Of a stretch of DNA of 49,054 nucleotides, positions 17,080 to 26,489 are shown one piece after another. Below the pieces are notes generated by a model. The model had not been told where the DNA came from and made no database searches. It saw only the letters and a list, made by a program, of their open reading frames with translations. Every line of letters starts with the position of its first letter. Within the stretch, counting starts at the first letter, position 1. Source of the stretch: Acidobacteriota bacterium (GTDB lineage: Bacteria; Acidobacteriota; Aminicenantia; UBA2199); assembly GCA_025456205.1 (NCBI GenBank), contig JALOLA010000007.1, forward strand, positions 1 through 49,054, given 5' to 3'. A program made the translations under genes and the position numbers.

Positions 17080-17682
17080 CTACTTCACTTCCAGGCGGCC
17101 TTCGATGGCCTTGGCGATCGTCACCTCGTCGGCATAGTCCAGGTCGGCCCCGACGGGCAGCCCGAGGGCGATCCGTGAAATGGTAATTTTATACTGCCGG
17201 AGAATTTCTGTCAAATAATGGGCGGTGGCGCTGCCTTCGGTGGTCGGGCTGGTGGCCAGGATGACCTCGCGGAAGCCGCCGCCGCGGATGCGCGCGACCA
17301 GGCCGGCGATGCGCAGCTCGTCGGGGCCGATGCCGCGGATCGGCGACAGGTTGCCCATCAGGACATGGTAGTGGCCGCGGTACAGGCCGGTCTTCTCGAT
17401 GGCGTGGATGTTGAACGGCGCCTCGACGACACAGATCTTCTCATGGTCGCGCTCGGGGTCGGAGCAGATCTCGCAGGGATCGACGGAGGTGATGTTGTTG
17501 CAGCGCGAGCAGTAGAAGGTCTTCTCGCGGGCCTGCACGATGGCATCGGCCAGGGCCAGCGCGTGCTTGCGGTCGCTGCGCAGCAGGAAGAAGGCGATGC
17601 GCTGCGCCGACTTGCGGCCGATGCCGGGGATCTTCTTCAGTTCCTCGATCAGCCGGGCCAGCGGCGGCGTGTATTCAGCCAT
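17080..17682 (-). CDS. recR: Recombination mediator protein RecR
   Basis: The protein is 200 aa, standard length. It has the helix-hairpin-helix IPGIGRKSAQRIAFFLL, the four-cysteine zinc finger (CSRCNNI...CEICSD), the Toprim domain starting at KICVVEAPFNIHAIE with GLYRGHYHVLMGNLSPI, and the C-terminal Walker-like TEGSATAHYL and ALGLPVGADLDYAD. RecR works with RecF and RecO to load RecA on gapped DNA. It ends the conserved order dnaX-ybaB-recR, 15 bp after ybaB on the same strand, and the whole set follows tRNA-Ser and SRP RNA. All catalytic and structural motifs are complete. Confidence 0.97.
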   Translation of the reverse strand: MAEYTPPLARLIEELKKIPGIGRKSAQRIAFFLLRSDRKHALALADAIVQAREKTFYCSRCNNITSVDPCEICSDPERDHEKICVVEAPFNIHAIEKTGLYRGHYHVLMGNLSPIRGIGPDELRIAGLVARIRGGGFREVILATSPTTEGSATAHYLTEILRQYKITISRIALGLPVGADLDYADEVTIAKAIEGRLEVK

Positions 17683-17697
17683 GGCGCCTTGCCGGCA

Positions 17698-18015
17698 TCA
17701 CAGCGCCCCGAAGGGAAAGCCGCCGGCCCCTCCGGCCAGGCCGCCCAGGCTGTTCTTCAGCTTATCCTCGACCTTGGCCCGGGCATCGTTGACCGCGGCC
17801 AGCACCAGGTCCTGCAGCATCTCTACATCGGCGGGGTCGACCGCCTCCGGCGCGATGCGCAGGGACTTCAGCTGCTTGTGCCCGTCCATGCTCACCGTGA
17901 CCATGCCGCCGCCGGCGTGGCCCTCGACCAGCAGGGCGTCCATCTCCTCTTCCATGCGCTTGGCCATGTTCTGGGCCATGCCCATCATCTGGTTCATATT
18001 GGGGATCTTAGGCAT
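17698..18015 (-). CDS. ybaB: YbaB/EbfC-family nucleoid-associated protein
   Basis: The protein is 105 aa. It has the Met-rich start with [19 protein letters not shown], then [30 protein letters not shown] and a C-terminal helix ending in a Gly-rich tail ([13 protein letters not shown]), all typical of the YbaB dimer that binds and bridges DNA. The start overlaps the dnaX stop by 8 bp and the gene ends 15 bp before recR. The order is conserved across many phyla. Confidence 0.95.
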   Translation of the reverse strand: MPKIPNMNQMMGMAQNMAKRMEEEMDALLVEGHAGGGMVTVSMDGHKQLKSLRIAPEAVDPADVEMLQDLVLAAVNDARAKVEDKLKNSLGGLAGGAGGFPFGAL

Positions 18016-19594
18016 CTTTTCCTCCCTTAACGCTCTCGACGGCGATGACGCTGCCCTTGATCTTGTCCTTGAGGCTCTTGATCTTCTTATCGTTCTTCAG
18101 TTCCTGAACGACCCGCTCGCCATCATCCTTCGCCTGGCCTTCCTTGAGGACGATCTCCAGGCCGAGTTCCCGGCCGGCCAGCTCCTGGGCCAGCTGGTTC
18201 AGGTAGGCCCGGTTCTCCTTCATCATCTTCCAGGCGTTTTCCAGTTGGGCCGCGACCTCGATGAACAGGGTGTTGCCGCGCAGCTCCAGGCGCGAGGAGG
18301 TCAGCACCGACGCCATGCGCGGCTTTTCGCGGTCGACGCGCGCCTTGAGCTCGGGCAGCCAGTCCGCTTCCCCGCTCCTGGGGGCCGGGGCTTCGACGGC
18401 GCGGGGGGCGGCGACGACCGGTGCTGGCGGCGTATGAGCGGGCGCAGCGACCGCGGCGCCGGGCCGCGCGTCGCGGAGGCGCTTCAGGTAATCCTCGATG
18501 CTCACCAGGGCCGAAAAATAGCTCAGCTTCAGGAACATGTATTCCAGGATGATGGAAGGGTGCTCGGTATTGCGGATCGTCTGCTCCAGCTCCTTCACGG
18601 CGTTGAAGAAGCGCAGCAGCTCGACCTCGCTGACATCCTTGACGATCTCGCGGATCACCGCCACGTTCTCGGGGTTGAGGTTGTGCAGGCGCTCGGAATC
18701 GGGGATGGACTTGATGACGATCACGTCGCGGATGAAGCGCAGGTATTCGGTATAGAAGAAGCGCAGGTCCGTGCCGCGCTCGATCAGCTGGTTGACCTGC
18801 TCGATGATGCCCTTGCGGTCCTGGGTGAAGACATTGCGGGTCAGGGCGATGAAGGTCTCCTCGGCGATGATGCCCAGGATGGCCACCACATCGTCGTCCT
18901 TGACGTCACCGTTGGCGATGGCGATGGCCTGGTCGAGTATCTTCTTGGCGTCGCGCAGGCTGCCCTCGGCCGAGCGCGAGATCAGGTAGAGGGCGTAATC
19001 CGAGACCTTGATCGCCTCCTTCTGGCAGATGTCCTTCAGCACCTGCTTGATCACCTCGAAAGGGATGCGCTTGAACTCGAAATGCTGGCAGCGGGAGACG
19101 ATGGTGGCCGGTATCTTGTGGAAATCGGTGGTGGCCATGATGAAGATGGTGTGCTCCGGCGGCTCCTCGACGGTCTTGAGCAGGGCGTTCCAGGCCGCGT
19201 TGGACAGCATGTGCACCTCGTCGATGACCACGATGCGGTAGCGGTTCTTCAGCGGCTTGTACTTGACCGTCTCGCGCAGGCTGCGCACCTCGTTGACGCC
19301 GTTGTTGGAGGCGCCGTCGATCTCCATGTAGTCGGCGGAATTGTCCTCGGTGATCTCGATGCAGGTCTGGCACTGGTTGCAGGGCTCGATGGCCGGTCCT
19401 TTTTCGCAGTTCAGCGCCTTGGCCAGGATGCGGGCCGAGGACGTCTTGCCGACGCCCTTCATGCCGGAAAAGATGAGGGCCGGGTAGACCTTGTTCATGG
19501 CGATGGAGTTCTGCAGGGTCTTGCTGATGCTGGCCTGGCCGATCAGGTCGGCGAATCTCTGCGGCCGGTATTTCCGGGCTAGGGCAAGGTACAT
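18008..19594 (-). CDS. dnaX: DNA polymerase III subunit gamma/tau
   Basis: The protein is 528 aa. The N-terminus [23 protein letters not shown], Walker A motif [21 protein letters not shown], the zinc module [16 protein letters not shown], Walker B region [25 protein letters not shown] and sensor [19 protein letters not shown] are complete. It is the clamp-loader ATPase of the replicase. Between about residues 390 and 420 there is a Pro/Ala linker, then a tau-like C-terminal domain. I see no AAAAAAG slippery site, so a shorter gamma by frameshifting is not supported. The start at 19594 lies 21 bp after the SRP RNA 3' end; the GAAAGAG box is weak. Confidence 0.97.
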   Translation of the reverse strand: MYLALARKYRPQRFADLIGQASISKTLQNSIAMNKVYPALIFSGMKGVGKTSSARILAKALNCEKGPAIEPCNQCQTCIEITEDNSADYMEIDGASNNGVNEVRSLRETVKYKPLKNRYRIVVIDEVHMLSNAAWNALLKTVEEPPEHTIFIMATTDFHKIPATIVSRCQHFEFKRIPFEVIKQVLKDICQKEAIKVSDYALYLISRSAEGSLRDAKKILDQAIAIANGDVKDDDVVAILGIIAEETFIALTRNVFTQDRKGIIEQVNQLIERGTDLRFFYTEYLRFIRDVIVIKSIPDSERLHNLNPENVAVIREIVKDVSEVELLRFFNAVKELEQTIRNTEHPSIILEYMFLKLSYFSALVSIEDYLKRLRDARPGAAVAAPAHTPPAPVVAAPRAVEAPAPRSGEADWLPELKARVDREKPRMASVLTSSRLELRGNTLFIEVAAQLENAWKMMKENRAYLNQLAQELAGRELGLEIVLKEGQAKDDGERVVQELKNDKKIKSLKDKIKGSVIAVESVKGGKDA

Positions 19595-19615
19595 TTTATT
19601 TTCTCTTTCATTTAA

Positions 19616-19713
19616 GGCTCAGGAAAACCCGGTCACCTGCGGAATTCTACTTATTGCTGCTACCTCTCGGTCCTGGCAAGGTTCGTAGGTCCGCACCGCC
19701 GGGCTCCTGAGCC
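19616..19713 (-). ncRNA. ffs: Signal recognition particle RNA (4.5S type)
   Basis: On the minus strand a stretch of 98 nt begins and ends with a 9-bp closing stem (GGCTCAGGA at the 5' end and TCCTGAGCC at the 3' end). In the apex it contains the SRP helix-8 signature CAGGACCGAGAGGTAGCAGC, with the expected asymmetric and symmetric loop bases (AGGA...CCG...AGCAGC). The size and hairpin form fit the small bacterial SRP RNA without Alu domain, which binds Ffh. The position between tRNA-Ser and dnaX is the classical ffs location in many bacteria. No separate promoter is evident; it is probably cut from a tRNA-Ser primary transcript. Confidence 0.87.
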
Positions 19714-19763
19714 TTTTTTCCTTTTTTACGGGGCTTTCCGGCCCCAGGGGGAACAGGCATCAT

Positions 19764-19850
<87 letters not shown>

Positions 19851-19862
19851 AGGCAAGAAGCC

Positions 19863-19891
19863 ATTTTATAATGGATCGCCGCGGAAAGCAA
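19863..19891 (-). promoter_or_regulatory. Predicted sigma-70 promoter of tRNA-Ser / SRP RNA
   Basis: On the minus strand TTGCTT and TAAAAT are 17 bp apart, with the predicted start about 6 nt before the tRNA. The gap from here to the GH13 gene end at 20062 shows nothing else that I can support. Confidence 0.45.
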
Positions 19892-20061
19892 GAGCCCGTT
19901 CAAACTTGACGGGGTCGGCGGTCCGTCGTTGCAGAAGAACCCCGTTCACGATGCGCGGTCGATGTTGGCCGCGCCATTCCGCATCCCAGGCCGCGGGCAG
20001 CGCGGGGATCCCGAATTTCCATGAACCGGGGCCGCCAACAAGGATACAGGCACCTGCCTTC

Positions 20062-23000
20062 TTAGCCGCCGACAAGCACGTCGAGCAGGCGCAGGAAGGG
20101 ATCCAGCCGGTAGCCGGAGCGAGCGGCCAGGGCGGGCAGGAAGTTCATGAAGTCGACGACCTCGGCGGCCGTGTCCTTGGGTTCCCGGGGCGAGCGGCTT
20201 TCGCGGCGCGCGAGTTCCCAAAGGAGATGGATGTTCAAGCGCTCGCAGTACAGGGCAAAGGCCTCGCCATGGAAGAACACCTCCTCCTGGAAGCGGTTCA
20301 CCTGCAGGAGCGCCTGGCTTTCCGGATCGTCGAGGACCTCCTTGATCAGGAGGGCGCATTCGCCGGCCACGGTTCTCCCGCCCCTGTCCAGCCGCGCGGC
20401 GCGATCGGCGATGGTCGCGGCGAGCGCGCACAGGTTGGCGGTCAGGAGGGCGTAGCTCGCGGCGTCGGCAGCGGCGATCTCCCAGGAGCGCAGGATCCCG
20501 GCCAAGACCTGGTCGAGGCGCAACTCGCCATAGCGCGGGCGAAAACCCGCTCCCGCCATGGCCCGGCGCAGAAAGATCCAGAGGATCAAGAGCTTTTCGC
20601 CATGCGGGAAACCGCTGATCCGTTCCGCCAGGAATTCCCGGGCGCCGGCTCCCCCGCCCTCCTCCGCCTTTTCCCCTGTCCCCAGGCTGCGCAGGAACAA
20701 CAGGTCTTCCAGGACCCCGGCGACGGCCTGCCCGCGGCCGCGCTCGGCTCCGTTCGGTGCGGCGAGGGCTGCCCAGGCGGCGATGCGTTCCTCGAGCTCC
20801 TGCCACAGCAGGTTCTCCTCTTGGCTTCCCTGCGGCCCGTGAAATGTCGCCTGCAGGCGCCGCATCAGCTCAGGCCGGCAAAGGCCGCGCAGGGCCTCAT
20901 GGAGCGGCAGCAGGGCCATTTCCCTGTGGGCGTCGTCCATGCTGGGCACGCCTCTCCCCTGCAGGTAGGCGCACAGGGCGGAAAGGCGGCCCTCGGCGTC
21001 GTCGGCCAGCTCGCGAAAATCAAGGAAGACATGGGACCGGTAGGCGGACAGCTCGAGGAACATGCCCGAGGTGCACAACTCGCCGCAGGCGCGGATGTAC
21101 TCCCGCCCGTCGGCCAGGTCGCGGAACACGACGTACCATCCAGGCTCGTTGCGCAGCAGCAGTCCCCTGCCGAGGTCCTCCTGGCGGAGGGAGCGGGGGC
21201 CGCCGAGGGGATCCTCGGAAGCAAAGGCGGCCGAGACGCGGATCCAGCCCGCCGTGGAGGCGTAACGGTTATGGACCACCACCAGGGAGCGCTCGCCCTC
21301 GTGGCGATTGGAAAAGGCGATCACGTTCTCGTCCACGGCTCCGCCTTCCCCGTAGAAGTCATAAAGGAGGAAGTCATCCACCCCGGAAAAGATGGCCCGG
21401 CGGTGCAGCAGCGGGAAGATCTGGCGCTCGTGGCGCCGTAGCAGGTGCTCGTCGGCGCGCTCGTCCAGGTAGGCGCGGCGGTATTCCATGCCGTACTTCT
21501 CCCTGAACCCCTCGACCTGGCCATGGCCGAACATCGGCAGCCCCGGCAGCGTGGCCATCAGGGTGCAGGCCACGAAATACTTGTCGCCGGCGCCGAACTG
21601 CTCCAGCGCCGTCTCCTCGTCGGGATTGTTCATGAAATTCACGTAGCGCTTGAGGATCTCGGGGTTGAACTCCAGGGTGTTCTTCAGGGACAGGCGGAAC
21701 TTGGCGTTCTCCTCCATCTTGAGGAAGTTCATGAACGCGCTGTTGTAGACCCGGTGCATGCCCAGGGTACGCACGAAATAGGACTCCATCAGCCAAAAGG
21801 CCTCGGCCAGCAGCAGCGTGTCGGGGTTCTCCCGGGCCATGCGGTCGACGACCTCGCGCCAGAACTCCCAGGGCATGAGGTGGTTGAAGTTCTCCTGGGA
21901 CATGCCCAGGCCGGCCCGTGACGGGATATCGCCGCCCGTGCCGGGGTGCGGGAACCACAGGCGCTGGAAGTGCTTGCGGGCCAGGGTCATGGCCGCGTCG
22001 AAGCGGATAATGGGGAACTTGCGGGCCACGTCGAGGATGGTCTGCACTACCGCCTCGCGCACGTCGGGCCGCAGGTAGTTCAACTGGGCCGTGTCATTCC
22101 AGGGCATGCGCGTGCCGTCGTTGCCGTGGTAGATGTAGCGCTCAGCACCGCTGTGGCGGTCGACCCTCTTGAAGACGACGGCGGCATCGCTGCGGTCATA
22201 ATAATGGTCTTCCAGGTAGATGCCCACCCGTGGGTCGCTCGAAAGGTCCTCGCCGCTGAAGCGGTAGGCCGGGAACGGGCTATGGTCGAGGGAGATGAAC
22301 CATTCGGGGTGCTCCATGACCCAGGGGGAATCGATGCCCATGTGGTTGGGGACCATATCGGAAGCCAGGCGTATGCCCCGCGACCAGGCGCGCCCCTTCA
22401 GGTTCTCCAGGGCGGCGTCGCCGCCCAGGTCGGCGGCGATCTCGTAGCGGTACAGGGAATAGGCCGACGCCATGGCCTCGGGGTTGCCGCACTTTTGCTT
22501 GATGCGCCGCGAGGCCGGGCTGCGTTCCCAGACCCCGATCAGCCAGAGCCCGGTGAAGCCCCGGGCGGCGAGCAGGTCCAGCTCCTCGTCGGGGACCTGG
22601 TCCAGGGTGGCGATGGGCCTGTGGTATTTTTTTTCGAGCTGGTCCAGCCAGACATAGACGGTCTTGGCCATCAGGACCAGGCACGGCATCCATTCGCGGT
22701 CGGGGGAGAACCGCTCCGCCTCCTCGCCGGGGGATCCGGCCTGGCCATCGGCTCCGGCCGCGAATACGGCCGCCGGGCCGGGCCCGGGGAAAAAAGTCTT
22801 TTCATCCTCGCGGATCAGGTCCATGCCGGACAGCAGGCGCTCCAGGAACTTGCCCAGCAGCAGGCCCCATTTCTCGCGGATGTACTGCAGCTGCCCCGGC
22901 AGCGAGTCGGGGAAGGCCAGCGCCGGGGCCCGCAGCATGTCGATCAGCTTCTGGCCGTCCGGGCCGAAGGCCGGCAGCCGCGAAAACAGGTCCCGGGCCA

Positions 23001-23625
23001 CGTCCATGAGCCGCGGGTAGACGGTCTCCCGGGACAGGCCGCTGTCGTCGAACAGCTCGCGGAACGGGGAAAAGGCGGGATTCACGTTCGCCAGCCAGAG
23101 CAGCAGCATTTCCTCGAGAACGGTTTCCCGGTTCGCGATCCCCTGCGTCGTTCCCAGCAGGTACTCATCGGGGGCGACGCGCTCCTGGTACACCGCCTGC
23201 GGGGGAAAGTCGCGGCAGAAACGGGCCAGGGCCTTGCGCACCTCGGTTGCTCCCGCCAGGCGCTCGGCTTCCACCAGGAATTCCGCGAAAGCCCCGGGGC
23301 GCGCCTGGGCGACGTACAGCGCCACGACGTGATGAAGGATCTCGTCGATCAGGCCCATGGCGTTCAGCGCCCCGGCCCGGATCGGCTTCTCCGCGGCATC
23401 GGCGCCGCGCAGCTCGTTGAGCTTCTGGGCGAAGATGCGCACGGCCTGGTAATCCGCCAGCACCACGTTGCCCGAGAGCGAGAACAGGGCCTGGTTGAAC
23501 TGGCAGCGGCTGCGGCAGGAGCGGGAAACGTGGAATTCCCTGGGAGCGGCCGCCGGCCTGAACCCGGGGGGCCGGGCCTCCAGCCGGTCCAGCTTCAGCT
23601 CGAGCAGCGTCGCGCCCGCCGGCAT
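20062..23625 (-). CDS. Very long GH13-family (alpha-amylase superfamily) protein
   Basis: The protein is 1187 aa, over twice the usual amylase length. The (beta/alpha)8 core runs roughly from residue 350 to 780. DMVPNHMGIDS (region I) precedes IIRFDAAM with the nucleophile D543. LLAEAFW carries the acid/base E608. The third acidic residue is D669 in MNNPDEETA, where most family members have NHD, so the transition-state histidine is replaced by proline. The first 340 residues are a helical domain I cannot assign, and the C-terminal 350 are beta-rich then helical. I chose the ATG at 23625, 13 bp after the PH-domain gene stop. It has no signal peptide, so it is likely cytoplasmic. The glucan substrate is unknown. 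Confidence 0.82.
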   Translation of the reverse strand: MPAGATLLELKLDRLEARPPGFRPAAAPREFHVSRSCRSRCQFNQALFSLSGNVVLADYQAVRIFAQKLNELRGADAAEKPIRAGALNAMGLIDEILHHVVALYVAQARPGAFAEFLVEAERLAGATEVRKALARFCRDFPPQAVYQERVAPDEYLLGTTQGIANRETVLEEMLLLWLANVNPAFSPFRELFDDSGLSRETVYPRLMDVARDLFSRLPAFGPDGQKLIDMLRAPALAFPDSLPGQLQYIREKWGLLLGKFLERLLSGMDLIREDEKTFFPGPGPAAVFAAGADGQAGSPGEEAERFSPDREWMPCLVLMAKTVYVWLDQLEKKYHRPIATLDQVPDEELDLLAARGFTGLWLIGVWERSPASRRIKQKCGNPEAMASAYSLYRYEIAADLGGDAALENLKGRAWSRGIRLASDMVPNHMGIDSPWVMEHPEWFISLDHSPFPAYRFSGEDLSSDPRVGIYLEDHYYDRSDAAVVFKRVDRHSGAERYIYHGNDGTRMPWNDTAQLNYLRPDVREAVVQTILDVARKFPIIRFDAAMTLARKHFQRLWFPHPGTGGDIPSRAGLGMSQENFNHLMPWEFWREVVDRMARENPDTLLLAEAFWLMESYFVRTLGMHRVYNSAFMNFLKMEENAKFRLSLKNTLEFNPEILKRYVNFMNNPDEETALEQFGAGDKYFVACTLMATLPGLPMFGHGQVEGFREKYGMEYRRAYLDERADEHLLRRHERQIFPLLHRRAIFSGVDDFLLYDFYGEGGAVDENVIAFSNRHEGERSLVVVHNRYASTAGWIRVSAAFASEDPLGGPRSLRQEDLGRGLLLRNEPGWYVVFRDLADGREYIRACGELCTSGMFLELSAYRSHVFLDFRELADDAEGRLSALCAYLQGRGVPSMDDAHREMALLPLHEALRGLCRPELMRRLQATFHGPQGSQEENLLWQELEERIAAWAALAAPNGAERGRGQAVAGVLEDLLFLRSLGTGEKAEEGGGAGAREFLAERISGFPHGEKLLILWIFLRRAMAGAGFRPRYGELRLDQVLAGILRSWEIAAADAASYALLTANLCALAATIADRAARLDRGGRTVAGECALLIKEVLDDPESQALLQVNRFQEEVFFHGEAFALYCERLNIHLLWELARRESRSPREPKDTAAEVVDFMNFLPALAARSGYRLDPFLRLLDVLVGG

Positions 23626-23638
23626 CGTTCCCGCGGTT

Positions 23639-24163
23639 TCAGTTCTCGACAATGTCTCCTGCCTGGTCGAAATCGACCTCGCGCACCCGCTTCTGGTCGC
23701 GGCGCAGCTCCACATGGGTGCGGATGTCATCCATCAGCTTCCTGGCGCGGGGAACGGCCCGGAGCACGATCTCCGGGTTGGAACGGTCCGAAGTGAGGAT
23801 GTTGACGTTCCCCAGGCGGAAGAGGCGGAAGAAGAATGGCGCTTCCAGCGTATAATCCTTGACGCGGTACAGCTCGAGGGCGCTGCATTTTTTCGACAGG
23901 ATGCCGCTGGTGATCTTTATCCTTTCGCTGGTGACCTCGTAGCGCAGGGACTTGACCAGGATGATCTTGATCAGGGCGTAGGCCGGGGGGACCAGCAGTA
24001 TCACGAAGGCGGGCGCCAGGGCCGCAGGGCCCAGGGGTCTCAGCTTCTCCCAGAGGACGACCAGTGCCGCCAGCAGGGCGGAAAAGGCCAGGCCGCTCAG
24101 GACAAAGGCGCCCAGATTGACGATTTGCGAAGAATTTCCCGACCAGATCGACTTTTCTTCCAT
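23639..24163 (-). CDS. Bacterial PH-domain membrane protein (bPH2/YdbS-like)
   Basis: The protein is 174 aa with two membrane helices (about residues 16-38 and 45-70). A bacterial Pleckstrin-homology-like domain follows: SLRYEVTSERIKITSGILSKKCSALELYRVKDYTLEAPFFFRLFRLGNVNILTSD. This is the classic bPH2 pattern of an inner-membrane protein with a cytoplasmic beta-barrel. The function of the family is largely unknown. A strong AAGGAGG precedes the ATG. It lies 13 bp before the giant GH13 gene, so the two form a pair, which may place the glycosidase near the membrane. Confidence 0.85.
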   Translation of the reverse strand: MEEKSIWSGNSSQIVNLGAFVLSGLAFSALLAALVVLWEKLRPLGPAALAPAFVILLVPPAYALIKIILVKSLRYEVTSERIKITSGILSKKCSALELYRVKDYTLEAPFFFRLFRLGNVNILTSDRSNPEIVLRAVPRARKLMDDIRTHVELRRDQKRVREVDFDQAGDIVEN

Positions 24164-24245
24164 GCTGCGACCTCCTTATGATCCAGCGACCGGCAGGCCT
24201 CACGATACCATACTCACCCGAAAAAGGGAATGAAGAGCCGTCCGC

Positions 24246-25475
24246 TCAGTCGCGGGGATCGCCGGCCGGCACTGGTTTCCAGAAAACGAACAGCAGCAGG
24301 GCCAGTGCGGCCATGGCGGCGCCGAAATAGAAAGGGGCCGCGGGACCGAAGCCCGCCCAGGCGCCGGACCCGCTCCAGAGGAAGCCGGCCAGGAACGAGG
24401 CCGGGAGGTCGGTGATCCCGAGCACGGCGTTGTAGGTGCCATAGGCCATGCCGCGCGATGCGGCGGGGACCAGGTCGGCCACCATGGCCTTGGCCGTGCC
24501 ATAGCTCAGGCCGTAGTAGGCGCCATAGATGACAAAGAGGATGACGATATGGACGGCCGAACGGGCGAGGGCCAGGCCGAGGTAGGTCAAGGCGTACAGC
24601 GCCCAGCCGGCCATGATGAGGCCCCGGCGGCCGACGCGGTCCGACAGCCTGCCGGCGGGAAGCGAGATCAAGGTATAGACGAAGTTGAAGGCGAGCAGCA
24701 TGGCCAGGATGCCAACAACGGGAATGCCCCGCTCCTGGGCGCGCAGGATGATGAAGGCGTCGGAAGAGTTGCCCAGCTCGAAGATCCCGACCATGACGAC
24801 GAAGTAGCGGAAATCCCTGCCCAGCGACTTGAAGCCGAACCCGGGGCGGGCGGCGGAGCCGGCGACGACGGTTTCCCTGGCCCCCCAGGCCAGAATGGCC
24901 ACCCCGGCAAATGCCGGCAGAAGGCTGGCCAGGACGATGAGCCGGAACGTCCCGGCCAGCAGCTCGCCGCTGCCTTGTTGCATGAACCAGACGATGGCCA
25001 GGGCGATGGCCAGGCCGCAGAAAGCGCCGGCCGTGTCGGCGGCGCGATGGAAGCCGAAGGCGTAGCCGCGCTGGGCGAGCGGCGTGGAATCGGCCACCAG
25101 GGCATCGCGCGGGGCGGTGCGCACCCCCTTGCCGATGCGGTCGCCCCAGCGCGCCGCGGCCACGACCCCCCAGGAATTGGCGAAATAGAACAACGGCTTG
25201 AAGAAGGCCGAGAGGGCGTAGCCCAGGACGGCCGGCAGTTTTCTTCTGCCGATGCGGTCGGAGAGCCACCCGGAAAACAGGCGCAGCAGACTGGACGTGG
25301 ACTCGGCGACCCCTTCGATGAGGCCGATGACGGCGGTCTTGACGCCCAGGACGTTCTTCAGGAAGAGCGGCAGGAGGTTGATCACCATCTCGCTGGAAAC
25401 ATCGGTCAGGAAGCTCGTGGCCGCGACGACCCTGACATTGCGCGGCAACCTCGCGCCGTGATCTTTTTCAGCCAT
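24246..25475 (-). CDS. Major facilitator superfamily transporter
   Basis: The protein is 409 aa with about twelve membrane helices in two halves. The MFS loop 2-3 motif is present as GWLSDRIGRRK in the first half and repeated as GRLSDRVGRRG in the second. The opening TSFLTDVSSEMVINLLPLFL and RWGDRIGKGVRTAPRDALVADS are typical of the subgroup of MFS carriers found with two-component or metal genes. The substrate is unknown. I use the ATG at 25475 (AAGAGGAG box upstream) rather than 25586, which would place part of the protein across the divergent znuA promoter. Confidence 0.88.
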   Translation of the reverse strand: MAEKDHGARLPRNVRVVAATSFLTDVSSEMVINLLPLFLKNVLGVKTAVIGLIEGVAESTSSLLRLFSGWLSDRIGRRKLPAVLGYALSAFFKPLFYFANSWGVVAAARWGDRIGKGVRTAPRDALVADSTPLAQRGYAFGFHRAADTAGAFCGLAIALAIVWFMQQGSGELLAGTFRLIVLASLLPAFAGVAILAWGARETVVAGSAARPGFGFKSLGRDFRYFVVMVGIFELGNSSDAFIILRAQERGIPVVGILAMLLAFNFVYTLISLPAGRLSDRVGRRGLIMAGWALYALTYLGLALARSAVHIVILFVIYGAYYGLSYGTAKAMVADLVPAASRGMAYGTYNAVLGITDLPASFLAGFLWSGSGAWAGFGPAAPFYFGAAMAALALLLFVFWKPVPAGDPRD

Positions 25476-25535
25476 GCCTACTCCTCTTGAGGACCAGGAA
25501 GCGTGATTATATCGCAAACGGACGGCAGGCGGAAA

Positions 25536-25564
25536 TTTACTCGCCGCCGGGATTCTGCTACAAT
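25536..25564 (+). promoter_or_regulatory. Predicted sigma-70 promoter of znuACB
   Basis: TTTACT and TACAAT are 17 bp apart. The predicted start is near 25571, only about 4 nt before the znuA ATG at 25575. No clear zinc-regulator (Zur) palindrome is visible in this 100-bp divergent gap with the MFS gene. Confidence 0.5.
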
Positions 25565-25574
25565 GCCGGTAACC

Positions 25575-26486
25575 ATGAAGGATCAACCCTCTTCCCCTGC
25601 CGCCTGGCTCTTGGCCGCCCTGCTGTTCCTGTCTCCGGGCGCGGCCCGCGGCGAGGAGAAAAAATCATTGGTGCTGGCCGCGACCATCTTCCCCGCCGCC
25701 GACATCGTGCGCCGCGTCGCCGGGCCCGAGGCCCGCGTCATCCAGGTGCTGCCGCCCGGGGCTTCCCCCCATACCTTCGACCTGACACCGGGGCAGGTCC
25801 GGCAGCTCCAGGATGTCCGCCTGGTCTTCAAGATCGGCGGCATCGACGACTGGATCGACGGCATCGCCGAAAGCCTGCCGCGCGCGGCCATGGTGACCCT
25901 GGACAAGGACATCGCCCTGCGGCCCGCCCATGAGGATGGGCACCGGCACGACGGGCATGGCCCCGGCCATGAGCAGGAGCACGACCCGCATTACTGGCTC
26001 AGCGCCGCCAACGGCGCGATCATGGCCCGCACCGTCGCCGCGGCATTGGCCGCTCACGACCCCGTCCATGCCGGCCGCTATCGCGAAAATTACCGGCGCC
26101 TGGCCGGCGAGCTGTCGGCGCTGCACGGGGAGCTGCAAAGGGAACTGGCCCGCCTGGAGAACCGCAACCTGATCGTTTTTCATGACGGCTGGCGCTATTT
26201 CGCCGCCGCCTACGGCCTGCGGATCGCTGCCGTTTTCCAGCCAGCCCCGGGGCGCGAGCCCACGCCCCGCGAACTGCAGGGACTCTACGCCCAGGCCCGG
26301 CGCCTGCGCATCAAGGCCGTTTTCTCTGAGCCGCAGCTGCCGGCGACGAGCCTGCAGCCCCTGCTGCGTGACCTGGGCCTGCGGCTGGTCGTCCTTGACC
26401 CCCTGGGCGGCGCCGCGGCCGGCGATTCCTACGCGGCGCTGCTGCGCCGCATTGCGTACGCCGTGCGCCAAGGCCTGGAGAACTGA
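25575..26486 (+). CDS. znuA: Zinc/manganese ABC transporter substrate-binding protein (ZnuA-like)
   Basis: The protein is 303 aa with a Sec signal (cut near ARG-EEK). Metal ligands are visible in PHTFDLTPGQ, VFHDGWRYFAAAYGL and the acidic site FSEPQLPATS. A His/Asp-rich loop (HEDGHRHDGHGPGHEQEHD) after the first ligand helix is the mark of zinc-specific members. It captures metal in the periplasm for the following permease. A nearby upstream ATG at 25563 overlaps the -10 box and cannot be in the transcript, so the start at 25575 is used. It is followed by znuC after a 3-bp gap, and znuB overlaps znuC, forming a tight operon. Zinc is inferred from the His loop. Confidence 0.92.
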   Translation: MKDQPSSPAAWLLAALLFLSPGAARGEEKKSLVLAATIFPAADIVRRVAGPEARVIQVLPPGASPHTFDLTPGQVRQLQDVRLVFKIGGIDDWIDGIAESLPRAAMVTLDKDIALRPAHEDGHRHDGHGPGHEQEHDPHYWLSAANGAIMARTVAAALAAHDPVHAGRYRENYRRLAGELSALHGELQRELARLENRNLIVFHDGWRYFAAAYGLRIAAVFQPAPGREPTPRELQGLYAQARRLRIKAVFSEPQLPATSLQPLLRDLGLRLVVLDPLGGAAAGDSYAALLRRIAYAVRQGLEN

Positions 26487-26489
26487 CCC

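Noticed and set aside
17540-19582. Plus-strand open frame of 680 aa opposite dnaX and ybaB
   Set aside because: Antisense shadow; dnaX, ybaB and recR on the other strand are unmistakable.
18008-19594. Programmed frameshift in dnaX to make a gamma form
   Set aside because: No A-AAA-AAG-type slippery sequence with following hairpin was found in the frame.
19866-20075. Small minus-strand open frame (69 aa) between tRNA-Ser and the GH13 gene
   Set aside because: It overlaps the tRNA-Ser promoter and the GH13 gene end, has no ribosome-binding site and no recognisable content.
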